Source: Flavobacteriales bacterium (GTDB taxonomy: Bacteria; Bacteroidota; Bacteroidia; Flavobacteriales; CAJXXR01). Taken from it: DNA of 64,000 nucleotides. The notes under the pieces were generated by a model. The model ran no database searches, had not been told where the DNA came from, and saw only the letters and a program-made list of their open reading frames with translations. Positions 6,887 through 16,693 of this stretch are shown in pieces. Where the stretch lies: assembly GCA_025210805.1 (NCBI GenBank), contig JAOAQX010000034.1, positions 1-64,000 on the forward strand, written 5' to 3'. The position numbers and the translations under genes are program-made. Positions within the stretch are counted from its first letter, which is position 1, and every line of letters begins with the position of its first letter.

Positions 6887-9367
6887 ATGAACACACAATC
6901 ATCATCACCCATATTTACACGTATCGGTTATTTTTTAAACCTCTTGTTTATTTTTTGGATTCTTGCTTTTAGACTCAATTGGATTAGCGATTCACAAAAC
7001 GGAGAAGGAGCGTTTGCAATACATTTAATCGTATTAGCCTATTGTTTACCAAGTTTACTCGTAAAAAGTTATCGAAAGGATAAAACAATCTGGATTCTTT
7101 CAAGCTTAGCATTTTTCCAATCTGCTTATATTCTGAATGGCTATATTACGGTTTTTGAAGCATTTGATACTTGGTATATCCTTCAAATATTTCTGCTTCA
7201 TATTTTGTATCTCTCTTGGATATTTATTGACAAAACCTCCAAAACAATCCAAAGAATTCACCAATTTTTCATCGGTTTTTTAAGTATAAACCTCATTATT
7301 CAAATAATTTACCTCATTCCTATCCTTCCTTATTCTGCCATTGGACTTATTTTAATTGGTTTAGGAATTTATGCTTTTTCTCCTATCATTTATCTGGCAT
7401 TATTATTAAAAGAGTTGGCAGCACACAATAGAAAAAAACAGATTTCTTTGTGGTGGTTTGGAAGTGGTTTAGCACTCTCTTCTCTAATTATGATTGTGAT
7501 TATGAGTATTTGGAGTTTTAAACTCAATGCAATACATAAAACTTTTACCGAAACCACTTTACACGAAACAGAGCTTCCTCAGTGGGTACTTCTAGGGCAA
7601 ACTTGGGGGCAAGATTGGATCTCTGAACGAATCCTGCTAACTGATTTAGAGTTTACAAGTCCTATCAATGGCTTCAATAATATCGGGAACAATTCTTTTA
7701 GAGAAAAAAGACGCTTTGACCCTTTTGCTTTTCTAGGTCAGGTTCTTTTTGAAGACATCCAGCTAGATGCCCAAACCAAAATGAAAATTCTCAACGCCAA
7801 TTTTGATAAAAGACATAAAAGCTATACTAAACTTTGGACGGGAAAAGATCTTTCCACTTCTCAAATTATCAGCAATATAAAAGTCTATCCTGAATATCGA
7901 TTAGCTTATGTAGAAAAAACAATTGAGATAAAAAATAATTTTAAAAGATGGGGACGCAATCAACAAGAAGCTCTTTATACTTTTTATCTACCTGAAGGAG
8001 GCTTGGCAACTTCGCTATCACTTTGGGTAAACGGCGTAGAAGAAAAATCGAGACTTACCACCAAGAAAAAGGCAAGCCAGGCTTATAATCAAATTGTGGG
8101 GGTTCAAAGGCGTGATCCTGCCCTACTACATTGGCAAGAAGGAAATAAAATAACGGTCACGGTTTTTCCTTGTACACCAGAAGAAAATAGACAATTTAAA
8201 ATTGGCTTCACGATTCCATTACAATCAAATAATGAGGAAATTTTATTAGAAGACATCCCTATTCTTGGTCCCGATTTTTCTAAAACTCGAGAAACAAAAC
8301 ATATTCAAATTGCGTCTAATAATCCTATTTATGAAAATTTAAATCTCACAGGATTTGATTTAGTAGGCCCTCAAAAATTTCAACAAACTGCGGGTTATTT
8401 TCAGTTTGAAACTCTTAGTATTCCAAAAGTTCCTTTAGGGAAAAAGCCTTTTATTTTCAATAAGAAAGCTTATATCCTTCAAAATCCAACAGAAATCAAT
8501 CATCCAATTTCTGCAACATTAATCTACCTCGATTTAAATAAAAATTGGCACCAAAAAGAAGTGGAACAATTGCTCTCCAAGTTTCCAGAGAAAAAATTCT
8601 ATGTTTACCAAAATGGATGGATAAAATTACAAGAGCATAAGCTAGATCAAATAATGGAAAATGCCCAAAAAAAGGCTTATAGTATTTTTCCTTTTCATCA
8701 TATTTATAAACCAAAAAATAGCTTGGTTATTAGTAAATCCACTGTTTGGACTCCAAATATTGGGGAACTTAAAAAAACTAAATTTGGACAAAATTTTAGA
8801 AGCTTTTTGGATCAAAATAAAGATCCAATAAAAGTGATTGAATTAAATACAGAAAGCTCAAATTATTTATCAGGTCTAAGCCAGTTTGGTGCTATTGATT
8901 TAAAAAAAACAACTTTTGAAGAAGTTGAAACACTACTCAAAAAAGGGCTTTGGAGTCAACCAAAATTAGATTCAAATGCCATTTACCTACCAGTTTCTAA
9001 ACTTATAATAACCGAGGAAAACACCCACGAAAACACGCCGTCTGTTGCACCCGACCACCTCATGAGACTCCATCACTATAACTTGATTATGAAAACTATT
9101 GGAGCGGATTTTTACCGCAGTGATTCCTATGAATTTGGACCATTGATTGATTTGGCAAACAACGCCTATGTTGCCAGCCCTATCTCAAGTATGATTGTTT
9201 TAGAAACCATCAAAGACTATAAAAGGTTTGATATTAAGAAGAATAAAAACAGCCTTAAAAATGCCAAAATGAATCAATCTGGTGCTGTACCTGAGCCACA
9301 TGAATGGGCTTTAATAATTATTTCATTAATAAGTATTCTTATTATGAAAATAAAAAGATTGTTTTAA
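6887..9367 (+). CDS. XrtN-system VIT domain protein with PEP-CTERM-like sorting tail
   Basis: 826 residues. About seven membrane segments occupy residues 10-220. A large extracytoplasmic part contains a VIT-like beta domain (roughly 330-480, around YTFYLPEGGLATSLSLWVNG). The C-terminus has VPEPHEW (801-807), a hydrophobic helix and the basic end MKIKRLF, which is a PEP-CTERM-type sorting signal. It overlaps the exosortase gene by one base (TAATG), making a dedicated enzyme-substrate pair. In the exosortase N families known to me the VIT protein is the single target. Function beyond this is not established. Confidence 0.85.
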   Translation: MNTQSSSPIFTRIGYFLNLLFIFWILAFRLNWISDSQNGEGAFAIHLIVLAYCLPSLLVKSYRKDKTIWILSSLAFFQSAYILNGYITVFEAFDTWYILQIFLLHILYLSWIFIDKTSKTIQRIHQFFIGFLSINLIIQIIYLIPILPYSAIGLILIGLGIYAFSPIIYLALLLKELAAHNRKKQISLWWFGSGLALSSLIMIVIMSIWSFKLNAIHKTFTETTLHETELPQWVLLGQTWGQDWISERILLTDLEFTSPINGFNNIGNNSFREKRRFDPFAFLGQVLFEDIQLDAQTKMKILNANFDKRHKSYTKLWTGKDLSTSQIISNIKVYPEYRLAYVEKTIEIKNNFKRWGRNQQEALYTFYLPEGGLATSLSLWVNGVEEKSRLTTKKKASQAYNQIVGVQRRDPALLHWQEGNKITVTVFPCTPEENRQFKIGFTIPLQSNNEEILLEDIPILGPDFSKTRETKHIQIASNNPIYENLNLTGFDLVGPQKFQQTAGYFQFETLSIPKVPLGKKPFIFNKKAYILQNPTEINHPISATLIYLDLNKNWHQKEVEQLLSKFPEKKFYVYQNGWIKLQEHKLDQIMENAQKKAYSIFPFHHIYKPKNSLVISKSTVWTPNIGELKKTKFGQNFRSFLDQNKDPIKVIELNTESSNYLSGLSQFGAIDLKKTTFEEVETLLKKGLWSQPKLDSNAIYLPVSKLIITEENTHENTPSVAPDHLMRLHHYNLIMKTIGADFYRSDSYEFGPLIDLANNAYVASPISSMIVLETIKDYKRFDIKKNKNSLKNAKMNQSGAVPEPHEWALIIISLISILIMKIKRLF

Positions 9368-10674
9368 TGAAGAGTTTATTGAAATCCAAAATCAGCATTT
9401 ATTCCTTAGCAAGTATCATTTTTATTTTGTTTCTCTTAAAAATAAGAAGCTTTATATATCATGATAGTTTCATCAGTGCTTTAGTTTTTCTTCCATTTAT
9501 TTTTCGATACAAAAAAATGGAAAAAACAAATTATATTACCCTCTTTATTTTGGTAGTGAGCATTGCTGCTTCGTGGTATTTTCAAAGAAGATCTTTAGTG
9601 TATTTATCACTGTTTTCTTGGCTGATTTTTGGATTCAATACATTCCGTTTACAAATCAATAAGCTTACTTGGTTTTGGATTCTTTTCTCCTCACCTGCCT
9701 TTTTATATGGAAGTAAAATATTTAGTTTTCCACTAAGACTAAAATTAACCGAAATGGCTGGAAATGTTTTTCAAAATCTAGGCATGAATGTCTTAGTAGA
9801 TGGAAATGAAATCCAGATTAATGGAAACGCTTTTTTGGTAGATCCTGCCTGTGCGGGCTTACATTTTTGGACAATAGGATTTATGGTTTTATTGGCGTTG
9901 CTTTCTTGGAAAGAAAAAAAGAACAATCAAGAATATAACTTATGGAAAATCATTTTTTTTGTGGGGATTACAGCTATTCTTTCGGTTTTTTCAAATTTTT
10001 TCAGAATTCTTAGTCTTGTAATCACACAATATCCCGAAAACAGTTTTGGTCATGAAGCTGTGGGTTTGGCTTCTTTTCTTATTTATCTGGTCATTCCACT
10101 AGCGTTTATCATTTCTAAAATAAAAGTGAATCATCAAGAAATTCTCAAGAAACAGACCTTTCAAATTCCAAAAAAACTAAGTCTGAAAATGATCTTTACT
10201 GTAGCGTTCTTTGGTGGGATTATTTATAGTTTGCCTGTTTATTTTGAGGAAAAAAACCCTTTAACCAAGGAAACCATACCTATACAGCTAGATCGTTACA
10301 AGTTTGTAAACGAGAAAAACATGGTCTTCCAATTTCAAAACGAAAGTAGTTTATTATATATAAAACCTTGTTTAAGTGCTTTTGGAAGTTGTCATAATCC
10401 TACTATTTGTTGGAAAGGTTCGGGATATCAGTTTTCTAATGAAAAAGTGCATCAACTTGAAGATCATCGATCTATTTATTGGGCAAAACTCATCAAAGAA
10501 AAAGAACAACTTTATACGGCATGGTGGTACACAGATGGTGTTTATCATACTGTAGATCAATTTGGGTGGAGAAGTCGTGGAGTGCAATCAGAAAAACCTT
10601 TCATGCTGGTAAATATCACAGCAGAAAGTAAAGAAGAACTCTTTCAACAAATTCGTGTTTTGCGATATCAATAA
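9367..10674 (+). CDS. xrtN: Exosortase N (XrtN)
   Basis: 435 residues from the ATG overlapping the previous stop. Eight or so membrane segments. The exosortase catalytic set is present: C162 (DPACAGLHFW), R213 (SNFFRI) and H229 (GHEAVGLASF). After the last membrane helix, near 300-435, comes an EpsI-like soluble domain (SCHNPTICWKGSG...). This fusion distinguishes it from minimal exosortases. It cleaves the PEP motif of sorting substrates at the inner membrane; the upstream VIT protein is the evident substrate. Confidence 0.9.
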   Translation: MKSLLKSKISIYSLASIIFILFLLKIRSFIYHDSFISALVFLPFIFRYKKMEKTNYITLFILVVSIAASWYFQRRSLVYLSLFSWLIFGFNTFRLQINKLTWFWILFSSPAFLYGSKIFSFPLRLKLTEMAGNVFQNLGMNVLVDGNEIQINGNAFLVDPACAGLHFWTIGFMVLLALLSWKEKKNNQEYNLWKIIFFVGITAILSVFSNFFRILSLVITQYPENSFGHEAVGLASFLIYLVIPLAFIISKIKVNHQEILKKQTFQIPKKLSLKMIFTVAFFGGIIYSLPVYFEEKNPLTKETIPIQLDRYKFVNEKNMVFQFQNESSLLYIKPCLSAFGSCHNPTICWKGSGYQFSNEKVHQLEDHRSIYWAKLIKEKEQLYTAWWYTDGVYHTVDQFGWRSRGVQSEKPFMLVNITAESKEELFQQIRVLRYQ

Positions 10675-10702
10675 TAGAAAAAAGAAATCAAAAGAAAGGA
10701 TG

Positions 10703-10816
10703 CTATTTTGTCTCCTTCTTCTTATTCATTTTATATATAATGTATCCAAAAGCTCCAAGAAGATGAACAATTGCAATGATAAAAAGTGTGTAAGCCCAGA
10801 AATTTGATTCTCCCAT
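10703..10816 (-). CDS. 37-residue single-pass membrane protein
   Basis: A short frame starting ATG at 10816 encodes MGESNFWAYTLFIIAIVH, a glycine-containing hydrophobic helix (about 7-29), then a basic tail KMNKKKETK. The size, the orderly N-out/positive-inside pattern and the clean helix argue for a real small protein. It lies convergent to xrtN and behind the gcvP terminator. The function is unknown. Confidence 0.55.
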   Translation of the reverse strand: MGESNFWAYTLFIIAIVHLLGAFGYIIYKMNKKKETK

Positions 10817-10881
10817 AATCGATTTTTAAAGAATTCAAATTTCGACTTTTTGAAATTAAATAAAGTATCATAAAACACAAA

Positions 10882-10915
10882 AAAGCCTTTTCTGTATTTA
10901 CTCAGAAAAGGCTTT
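10882..10915 (-). terminator. Terminator of gcvP
   Basis: Perfect 13-bp stem (AAAGCCTTTTCTG / CAGAAAAGGCTTT) with an 8-base loop. On the minus strand it is followed by a T-run (complement of the A-run at 10879-10884), 24 bases after the gcvP stop. Confidence 0.85.
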
Positions 10916-10938
10916 AATTCTTATAAGTACTTAGAATA

Positions 10939-13815
10939 CTATTCTATAGTTTCATATTCTTCAATGGAAGGACAAGCACACATCAAGTTTCTATCACCAA
11001 ATGCTTCATCTACCCTTCTTACTGAAGGCCAGAACTTATTCTCATGCAAATAAGGCAATGGATAAGCAGCTTGTTGACGAGAATAATCTAAACTCCAGTC
11101 ATTTGCAGTAAGCAAATTAAGTGTATGTGGAGCATTAATCAATGGATTATTATCTTTTGGATATTTGCCATCTACAATTTCTTGTACTTCTTTACGAATA
11201 CTCACCATTGCAGAGATAAAACGATCGAGTTCTGCCTTGCTTTCACTTTCTGTTGGTTCTATCATCAAAGTTCCTGCTACTGGGAAAGAAACCGTTGGAG
11301 CATGGTATCCATAATCCATCAAACGCTTGGCTATATCAGTACTTGTAACACCCGATTCTTCTTTGAAATCTCTACATTCTAAGATCATTTCGTGAGCTAC
11401 AGTTCCTTTATTCCCTGTATAAAGAATTTCATAATGCTTTTCTAACTGACTCTTAATATAGTTTGCGTTAAGCATAGCTACTTTTGTAGAGTCTGTCAAT
11501 CCATTTGTACCAAGCATTTTTATATAACCATAAGAAATCAAAAGAATAAATGCGGAACCATAAGGTGCAGCAGAAACTGTATTCAAATGAATTCTTTCAG
11601 GGTCTATGGTAGTTATTGGATGATCTGGAAGATGCGGAACTAGTTTTTCAACCACTCCGATAGGTCCCATTCCTGGTCCTCCTCCTCCATGAGGAATTGC
11701 AAAGGTTTTATGTAGATTTAGGTGACAAACATCTGCTCCGATAATTCCAGGACTTGTGAGTCCTACCTGAGCATTCATGTTTGCTCCATCCATATAAACC
11801 AATCCACCATTTTGATGAATAATATCTGTAATATCTTTTATTCCTTCTTCATAAGTTCCATGAGTAGAAGGATACGTAACCATTAAACATGATAGTTTTT
11901 CGGCGTGTTTTTCTGCTTTTTCTCTTAGATCCTGAATATCAATGGTTCCATCATCATTAGACTTTACCACTACTATTTTCATTCCACACATTGAGGCTGA
12001 AGCAGGATTTGTTCCGTGTGCCGATGCAGGAATCAATGCGATATTTCTTTCGTGATTTCCTTGTGCTTCATGATAAGATTTTATACAAAGTAAACCTGCG
12101 TATTCTCCTTGTGCACCAGAGTTTGGCTGGAAAGACATTTTAGCAAAACCTGTGATATCACTTAAATATTCATCTAGCTCATTAATAATAAACTCATACC
12201 CCTCTGCTTGATCTTTTGGAGCAAATGGATGAATTCCAGCAAAAGCTGATTCATTCAAAGGAATCATTTCTGATGCTGCATTTAATTTCATGGTACAAGA
12301 ACCTAGTGCAATCATTGAATGATTTAGTGATAAATCTTTTCGCTCTAGTTTTTTAATATAACGCATCATTTCTGTTTCAGAATGATACTTATGGAAAACT
12401 TCGTGAGTGAGAATCTCAGATTTTCTTGCTAAGTCTGCAGGAATTGCCATTTCGTTTGAAAGCTCAGTAATAATCACTGCATCTTTCTTTTTGGCAGCTG
12501 CTAATACCATTACGATATCATTTAGATCCTGAAGTGTTGTCCCTTCATTGATACTAATAGCAATAGTAGTTGGGTCAATATACAAGAAATTCATTCCAGC
12601 TTCTAATGCCAAATGATTAATGACTTCTGCAAGTTCTTCTTGTAGATCGATATATAAGGTATCAAAGAAGTGATTATTCACTTGAGAATACCCCATTTTC
12701 TCGATATTTTGAGATAATGACACGGCTTTCTGATGAATATCAGATGCAATCGCTTTTAGTCCTTCTGGTCCGTGATAAACAGCATACATTCCTGCCATTA
12801 CTGCAAGAAGTACTTGAGAAGTACAAATATTTGAAGTTGCTTTATCTCTCTTGATATGTTGCTCTCTTGTTTGAAGAGCCATTCTTAAAGCTTGATTCCC
12901 TTCAACATCTTTTGAAACTCCAATAATTCGCCCTGGAATCTGTCTTTTATATTTCTCTGAAGTTGCAAAATAAGCTGCATGAGGCCCTCCATATCCTAAT
13001 GGAATTCCAAAACGTTGAGTAGAACCTACTACAACATCAGCACCTATAGTTGCTGGATTTTCCAAAAGCACTAGCGCCATAATATCTGCTGCAAAAACCA
13101 CTTGAGCATCAAGACTGTGGAATAAGTCACAATATGATCTATAATCCTCTATTGAACCTGTAGTAGTTGGGTATTGAAAAATTCCTCCAAAGAAAGAATC
13201 ATCAATGTCGCAATCTTCTACTTCTCCTATAACAAGTTCTATTTCAAACGGAAGTGCTCTTGTTTCCAAAACTGCCATTGTTTGTGGCAATACCTCATCG
13301 GAAACATAGAATTTGTTTGCATTTGCTTTTTTCTTTGATCTTGATCTTGCTGCAAAAAGCATCAACATCGCCTCTGAGGCAGCAGTAGATTCATCTAACA
13401 AAGAAGCATTTGCAAGATCCATTCCTGTAAGGTCACAAATAGCCGTTTGGAAATTTAACAAAGCTTCTAATCTTCCTTGTGCAATTTCTGCTTGGTAAGG
13501 AGTATAAGCTGTGTACCATCCTGGATTTTCCAAAATATTTCTTTGGATCACACTTGGGGTAATACTGGTATGATATCCCAAACCAATATACGTTTTATAC
13601 AACTTGTTTTTTTGTGCTACTTCACGGATATGAGCCAAGTATTCAGCCTCTGAAAGAGACTCTCCTACTTTTAGTGGTTCTTGAGACAAAATTCCATCAG
13701 GAATAATGTCGTTCATAAGCTCCTCCATAGAGCTTACACCAATACTGGCGAGCATCTCTTGTTGCTCTTGTGCATTGGGTCCTATATGTCTTTTTGAAAA
13801 CTGATTATAACGCAT
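10939..13815 (-). CDS. gcvP: Glycine dehydrogenase (aminomethyl-transferring), P protein
   Basis: 958 residues, the full single-chain length of bacterial GcvP. Both halves of the P1/P2 fold are present. The PLP lysine is in LNLHKTFAIPHGGGGPG of the C-terminal half, and the N-terminal half has GPHAAYFAT. With H, T and L proteins it decarboxylates glycine and loads the aminomethyl group on lipoyl-H protein in the cytoplasm. It is transcribed from its own promoter (13835..13863). No gcvH or gcvT gene is in the window, as is usual in this phylum. Confidence 0.98.
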   Translation of the reverse strand: MRYNQFSKRHIGPNAQEQQEMLASIGVSSMEELMNDIIPDGILSQEPLKVGESLSEAEYLAHIREVAQKNKLYKTYIGLGYHTSITPSVIQRNILENPGWYTAYTPYQAEIAQGRLEALLNFQTAICDLTGMDLANASLLDESTAASEAMLMLFAARSRSKKKANANKFYVSDEVLPQTMAVLETRALPFEIELVIGEVEDCDIDDSFFGGIFQYPTTTGSIEDYRSYCDLFHSLDAQVVFAADIMALVLLENPATIGADVVVGSTQRFGIPLGYGGPHAAYFATSEKYKRQIPGRIIGVSKDVEGNQALRMALQTREQHIKRDKATSNICTSQVLLAVMAGMYAVYHGPEGLKAIASDIHQKAVSLSQNIEKMGYSQVNNHFFDTLYIDLQEELAEVINHLALEAGMNFLYIDPTTIAISINEGTTLQDLNDIVMVLAAAKKKDAVIITELSNEMAIPADLARKSEILTHEVFHKYHSETEMMRYIKKLERKDLSLNHSMIALGSCTMKLNAASEMIPLNESAFAGIHPFAPKDQAEGYEFIINELDEYLSDITGFAKMSFQPNSGAQGEYAGLLCIKSYHEAQGNHERNIALIPASAHGTNPASASMCGMKIVVVKSNDDGTIDIQDLREKAEKHAEKLSCLMVTYPSTHGTYEEGIKDITDIIHQNGGLVYMDGANMNAQVGLTSPGIIGADVCHLNLHKTFAIPHGGGGPGMGPIGVVEKLVPHLPDHPITTIDPERIHLNTVSAAPYGSAFILLISYGYIKMLGTNGLTDSTKVAMLNANYIKSQLEKHYEILYTGNKGTVAHEMILECRDFKEESGVTSTDIAKRLMDYGYHAPTVSFPVAGTLMIEPTESESKAELDRFISAMVSIRKEVQEIVDGKYPKDNNPLINAPHTLNLLTANDWSLDYSRQQAAYPLPYLHENKFWPSVRRVDEAFGDRNLMCACPSIEEYETIE

Positions 13816-13834
13816 TTTTCTATGAAAATTTGAA

Positions 13835-13863
13835 CAAAAATACGTCTAAATTTCATTTCAAAA
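13835..13863 (-). promoter_or_regulatory. gcvP promoter
   Basis: On the minus strand TTTTG and TATTTTTG (TAnnTTTG type) are separated by 16 bases, about 20 bases before the ATG. Confidence 0.6.
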
Positions 13864-13924
13864 CGCCGTTTATACCTAAAAAATGGTGTTTATAATCAAA
13901 CAATTTTATGTATTTATGTTAAAA

Positions 13925-14569
13925 TCAATAATCGCAGATTATTAAACCTGACGAAGTCCCAATTCTATCGACCCCTAAATCGAGATACTTTTGTGCAGTT
14001 TCTAAATCTCTAATTCCTCCTGATGCTTTTATTTTCAAAGAATTACCAATAGCTTTACGAATATTTTCGATATCTGCCAATGAAGCTCCTCTTGTTCCAA
14101 AACCTGTGGAAGTTTTTACATAGTCTGCTTGAGCATTTTTACAAACCAAAGCTGCTTTTTGAATTTCTTCTGGTGTTAGATAACAAGTTTCGATGATCAC
14201 TTTTAGAACACGCTTTTGGCAAATCATCTTTAAGAGGGAAATTTCATGGGCTATTTGTTCCCAATTTGCTTCTTTTACCCAAGAATTATTAATTACCATA
14301 TCAATTTCTGTTGCTCCATTTTCTATGGCATTTTGTGTCTCAAAAATTTTAGCCTCGGTAGTATTTTGTCCTAAAGGAAAACCTACAACTGTAACACATT
14401 CCACAGCACTCCCTTTTAATTCCTTGGCTACTAAACTCACCCAATGCGGATGCACACAGACACCTGCAAATTTTGATTCCTTTGCTTCCTTGCATAATTT
14501 CAAAATATCCTTTTTTTGAGCTTGAGGATTTAAGTTCGTATGGTCGATCGTTTGGTTGATGTTTTTCAT
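13925..14569 (-). CDS. deoC: Deoxyribose-phosphate aldolase
   Basis: 214 residues, class I DERA. The start DHTNLNPQA, the phosphate/substrate region CVHPHWVSLV, the proton-relay lysine in KVIIETCYL and the Schiff-base lysine in YVKTSTGFG are all seen, as is KASGGIRD. It cleaves 2-deoxyribose-5-phosphate to glyceraldehyde-3-phosphate and acetaldehyde. It ends the minus-strand run coming from dnaX, 30 bases after the permease gene, and may be co-transcribed with it. Confidence 0.97.
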   Translation of the reverse strand: MKNINQTIDHTNLNPQAQKKDILKLCKEAKESKFAGVCVHPHWVSLVAKELKGSAVECVTVVGFPLGQNTTEAKIFETQNAIENGATEIDMVINNSWVKEANWEQIAHEISLLKMICQKRVLKVIIETCYLTPEEIQKAALVCKNAQADYVKTSTGFGTRGASLADIENIRKAIGNSLKIKASGGIRDLETAQKYLDLGVDRIGTSSGLIICDY

Positions 14570-14599
14570 AATAATTTGTTTTTATAAACTATTCTAAAA

Positions 14600-15604
14600 T
14601 TAGCTAATTGCTCTTCTTTTCCATATTAACCATATTACCATAGGTGCTCCCAAAATTGAAGCAATGGTGTTCAGCGGTATTGGCTGATTTCCAAATGGAT
14701 TTTGAGAAAATATATCAAATAATATAGCCAAAATAACCCCTACTACACTGGATTGCAATATGAGATAATGGTGCTTAGAATTCTTAAAAATCATACGAGT
14801 AATATGGGGTACTGCCATGCCTAAAAAGGCAATTGGTCCGCAAAAGGCCGTTACGCCAGCCACAAGTAATGCAACTGCCAAAAAACTTCTATTTCTAACC
14901 AATTTTATTGAAACCCCTAATGTTTGAACTTCAAAATCAGATAAATAATATGCATCTAATCTATTCCTTAGGTTCCAAGCTAAAAACCAACCTGCCAATA
15001 CTAGGGCTAAAAAATATGGGATTTGTGCCGAGTGTACTGCTGTAAAAGATCCCATTCCCCACACAACAAACTGTTTTACCAATTCTGGAGGTGCAATACT
15101 TTGCAAAAAAGTAACTAATGCAGAAATAAGATAGGAAAACATGAGACCAATAATCAAAATTGACACATTATTTTTAAATCTTAAACTAAATAAGCCGATA
15201 AGCAACATCACAGAAAAAGCACCGATAAATGCAAAAGAAACCAGTCCCCAACTTGAAATAATTAACCAAGAAAAGAAAAATGAACCCAAAGTATAAATCG
15301 CTACCCCGAAACTTGCTCCTGCTCCTATTCCCAAAACATAAGGCCCTGCTAATGGATTTCTAAAATAAGTTTGCATGAGCAAACCGCCAATTGAAAGTCC
15401 TATCCCAGATAAAATTGCAGAAAATACTCTGGGTAATCTAAATTCCAACAATATAGATCGGTGTATTTCGTTATCTGCGTGAGGATTCCATAAACTTTCA
15501 ATCATCTCAGAAAATTTAATAGATTCTGCACCTACTGTTAGGTCAAAAAGTACCAATACAATAGCTAAACAGATTAAAATAAAATACCGAAAACTGTGTT
15601 TCAT
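14600..15604 (-). CDS. FecCD/BtuC-family ABC transporter permease
   Basis: 334 residues with about nine to ten membrane helices. Family motifs include LEFRLPRVFSAILSGIGLSIGG, shown in part here as FRLPRVFSA, then QTYFRNPLAGPYVLGIGAG and the coupling-helix region GPIAFLGMAVPHITRM. It moves a cobamide or siderophore across the inner membrane together with an ATPase that is not in this window. It directly abuts the binding-protein gene (0-base gap). Cobamide is favoured only because of the propeller lipoprotein two genes upstream. Confidence 0.9.
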   Translation of the reverse strand: MKHSFRYFILICLAIVLVLFDLTVGAESIKFSEMIESLWNPHADNEIHRSILLEFRLPRVFSAILSGIGLSIGGLLMQTYFRNPLAGPYVLGIGAGASFGVAIYTLGSFFFSWLIISSWGLVSFAFIGAFSVMLLIGLFSLRFKNNVSILIIGLMFSYLISALVTFLQSIAPPELVKQFVVWGMGSFTAVHSAQIPYFLALVLAGWFLAWNLRNRLDAYYLSDFEVQTLGVSIKLVRNRSFLAVALLVAGVTAFCGPIAFLGMAVPHITRMIFKNSKHHYLILQSSVVGVILAILFDIFSQNPFGNQPIPLNTIASILGAPMVIWLIWKRRAIS

Positions 15605-16693
15605 TTAAAGTTTCTTAAAAAAGTATAGAGTGTCAAATTTTTCTAATCGGATATTTTGTAAATCCTTCAAAACCTTATCAGGACGAAGATAACCCATTTC
15701 AAAATAATCATTTCCTCCATTCTGCGTTACGCTTCCAAAGCAAGAAAATACTTTTTTATTTGAGAAAGATTTCAATTTATCAACTCTTGACTCACTGTTT
15801 TTTAATGCTTCTAAGCTAGTAAACATTCCAGGATTGATCCAAAAAGGTGCATCAGAAAAATGAATAAATATTTCTTCAAGAGTGAAAGATGAAACCGTTT
15901 GATTTGCTTTCTTATTTGGAAAAAAGAATCCCGCATCTTTCATCAAAATCTCCATATAACTGCCTTTGTTAGGAATATGCCAAGAACCTAAATACGGCCC
16001 GTTTATCAAAGTCTTTTTTGCTGTTATTTTCTGATTTTCGAAATTCTTTTTTTGATCAAGATAGGCTTTTTCTACAGCCTTAAAGTAGTTTACAGATTTT
16101 TCCCATTCACCAGTAAGCAATCCTATTACCTTTATCCACTCTGCACGTCCTAAAGGATGAGTTTCATCAAATGAAAAGTTATAGAGAATATTAATTCCTA
16201 ATTTTTCCAATTTTTGATACTGAGGACTATTATAATTAAATCCCGAAGCAATAAAAATATCTGGCTTCTTTGCAAATAGCTTTTCGGGAATAATAGATAC
16301 ACCATCACTCACTTCTGTGATTATACCTTGTGAAACTTTTTTTCTTATTGCGTTAGAAAAATGATACTTAGAGAAATCAATTAACTGCAATTTTTCCAAT
16401 TGACCCAAAACTTCAAAAGCAATAGAATATTCACAAGAACCTGAACCTATTTTTTGTAATGGAAGTACCATCTTATTGGAGTTTTCGTGACCAAAACTCC
16501 ATTCTTGAATAAGTTTTTTCTGGTAAAATAATTTCAAGACAACTTCATCACCCTTTTCAATTATTTGAAAGTTCTTTGCCCAATTTATTTCAAAAGTGTT
16601 ACTTTCTTGGTTTTGATAAATTTTGGTCTCTTTGGGCTGATTACATGAAATTAATAAAAAAACCAGACAGAAATTTAAAAATATACGAATCAT
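15605..16693 (-). CDS. ABC transporter substrate-binding lipoprotein (BtuF/FecB-like)
   Basis: 362 residues with a lipoprotein signal (FLLISC, cysteine at about 17). The two-lobed type III binding-protein fold is visible: the KPDIFIASGF strand with a long connecting helix. The TROSPA-like end is absent. It hands the ligand to the permease encoded directly downstream. Its start overlaps the stop of the propeller lipoprotein by four bases. Confidence 0.85.
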   Translation of the reverse strand: MIRIFLNFCLVFLLISCNQPKETKIYQNQESNTFEINWAKNFQIIEKGDEVVLKLFYQKKLIQEWSFGHENSNKMVLPLQKIGSGSCEYSIAFEVLGQLEKLQLIDFSKYHFSNAIRKKVSQGIITEVSDGVSIIPEKLFAKKPDIFIASGFNYNSPQYQKLEKLGINILYNFSFDETHPLGRAEWIKVIGLLTGEWEKSVNYFKAVEKAYLDQKKNFENQKITAKKTLINGPYLGSWHIPNKGSYMEILMKDAGFFFPNKKANQTVSSFTLEEIFIHFSDAPFWINPGMFTSLEALKNSESRVDKLKSFSNKKVFSCFGSVTQNGGNDYFEMGYLRPDKVLKDLQNIRLEKFDTLYFFKKL

